Part shown: positions 6,077-6,500 of the stretch, one piece after another
Layout of the letters: the number at the start of each line of letters is the position of its first letter
Numbering within the stretch: position 1 is the stretch's first letter
Assembly: GCA_044225565.1 (NCBI GenBank)
Contig: JBGAIL010000234.1
Span: 1 to 6,500, forward strand
Origin: CAVXAE01 sp044225565
GTDB taxonomy: Bacteria; Pseudomonadota; Gammaproteobacteria; Steroidobacterales; Steroidobacteraceae
DNA length: 6,500 nucleotides
Direction of reading: 5' to 3'
Made by a program: the position numbers and the translations under genes
Notes under the pieces: generated by a model
Database searches by the model: none
The model's input: only the letters and a program-made list of their open reading frames with translations
Told to the model about the DNA's origin: nothing

Positions 6077-6436
6077 ATGGCTTACGTCGACGGTTTCATC
6101 GTTCCCGTGCCCAAGAAGAAGGTCGAGGCGTATCGCAAGATGGCGCTCAAGGCCGGCAAGGTATGGAAGGAGCACGGCGCGCTCGACTACTGGGAATGCA
6201 TCGCCGACGACGTGAGTTACGGCAAGCGCACCTCGTTTCCGCGCAGCGTGAAGATCAAACCCGGCGAGACGGTGTTCTTCTCGTGGATCCTCTACAGCTC
6301 GCGCGCCGCACGCGACCGCATCAACAAAAAGGTGATGACGGACCCGCGGCTCGCGAACATGATGAACCTGAAGGATACCCCGTTCGACATGAAGCGTATG
6401 ATCTACGGCGGGTTCAAGTCTTCGGTGCATCTTTGA
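6077..6436 (+). CDS. DUF1428 family protein (YbaA-like)
   Basis: This 119-residue protein resembles E. coli YbaA (about 117 residues) end to end. Shared blocks are the opening YVDGF-VPVP, a central GAL-Y-EC--DDV segment, FSWI-Y-S---RD, the MTDPR motif and a closing PFD-KRMIYGGF. The family is expected to adopt a dimeric alpha/beta-barrel (ferredoxin-like) fold, and the protein has no signal peptide or membrane segment. Its biochemical function is not established. It is transcribed divergently from ygiQ across an 82-bp gap, and I could not identify a convincing promoter of its own there. A second gene begins 50 bases downstream on the same strand with its own Shine-Dalgarno sequence, so the two may be co-transcribed. 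Confidence 0.93.
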   Translation: MAYVDGFIVPVPKKKVEAYRKMALKAGKVWKEHGALDYWECIADDVSYGKRTSFPRSVKIKPGETVFFSWILYSSRAARDRINKKVMTDPRLANMMNLKDTPFDMKRMIYGGFKSSVHL

Positions 6437-6459
6437 TCCCACGGCGCGCGGCCGCGGGA
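6437..6459 (+). other. Weak stem-loop directly after the DUF1428 stop
   Basis: Starting at the base after the stop codon, TCCC and CGGC pair with GCCG and GGGA: two four-base-pair blocks separated by an A-C mismatch around a five-base GCGCG loop. No T-run follows, so it is not a standard intrinsic terminator. It could protect the 3' end or attenuate read-through into the next gene. Confidence 0.3.
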
Positions 6460-6486
6460 AGCAACCGGAAAACAGGGGGATGCTGC

Positions 6487-6500
6487 ATGATCACGACGAC
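6487..6500 (+). CDS. Start of a further gene, cut by the window edge
   Basis: An ATG at 6487 is preceded by a purine-rich AGGGGGA (6474-6480) at six-base spacing, a good Shine-Dalgarno arrangement. Only four full codons (Met-Ile-Thr-Thr) are visible, so the product cannot be identified. Its strand and 50-base distance from the DUF1428 gene suggest a shared transcript. Confidence 0.55.

Noticed and set aside
1..6500. CRISPR array, tRNA or rRNA genes
   Set aside because: I saw no regularly spaced long repeats and no tRNA- or rRNA-like sequence on either strand; almost all of the window is protein coding.

Overview
The window looks like chromosomal DNA of a GC-rich gammaproteobacterium. The radical SAM protein is close to E. 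coli YgiQ and the small protein at the right end is close to E. coli YbaA. A secreted M13 peptidase lipoprotein is common in the Xanthomonadales/Steroidobacteraceae/Nevskia part of that class. The lineage is an inference from protein resemblance and base composition, not from a marker gene.

Layout, left to right. Positions 1-32 carry a short motif resembling the ends of REP-type elements linked to REP-associated tyrosine transposases. Positions 33-2099 (minus strand) encode an M13 (neprilysin/PepO-like) zinc metallopeptidase with a lipoprotein signal. A 156-bp gap follows, with a candidate promoter and a small inverted repeat. Positions 2256-3656 (minus) encode a Fic-fold protein with an N-terminal winged-helix domain; its Fic motif is altered (Gln for the catalytic His, Lys for the second Gly) but its inhibitory helix motif is intact. 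A 97-bp, partly very AT-rich gap (3657-3753) holds a strong 21-bp dyad and repeated TGGCCCA boxes. Positions 3754-5994 (minus) encode YgiQ, a radical SAM protein. An 82-bp divergent gap follows. Positions 6077-6436 (plus) encode a DUF1428/YbaA-like protein, and a further plus-strand gene begins at 6487 and runs off the window.

The genes do not form an obvious pathway. The three minus-strand genes are separated by gaps with their own candidate signals, so they are probably independent transcription units. The most interesting part is the Fic gene with its control region: a DNA-binding domain fused to a non-canonical Fic domain, preceded by symmetric boxes spaced by one helical turn at its own start codon. 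This suggests an autoregulated sensor/regulator rather than a plain AMP-transferase. A second point is the ygiQ start, which has no ribosome binding site but has an extended -10 element that would give an almost leaderless message.
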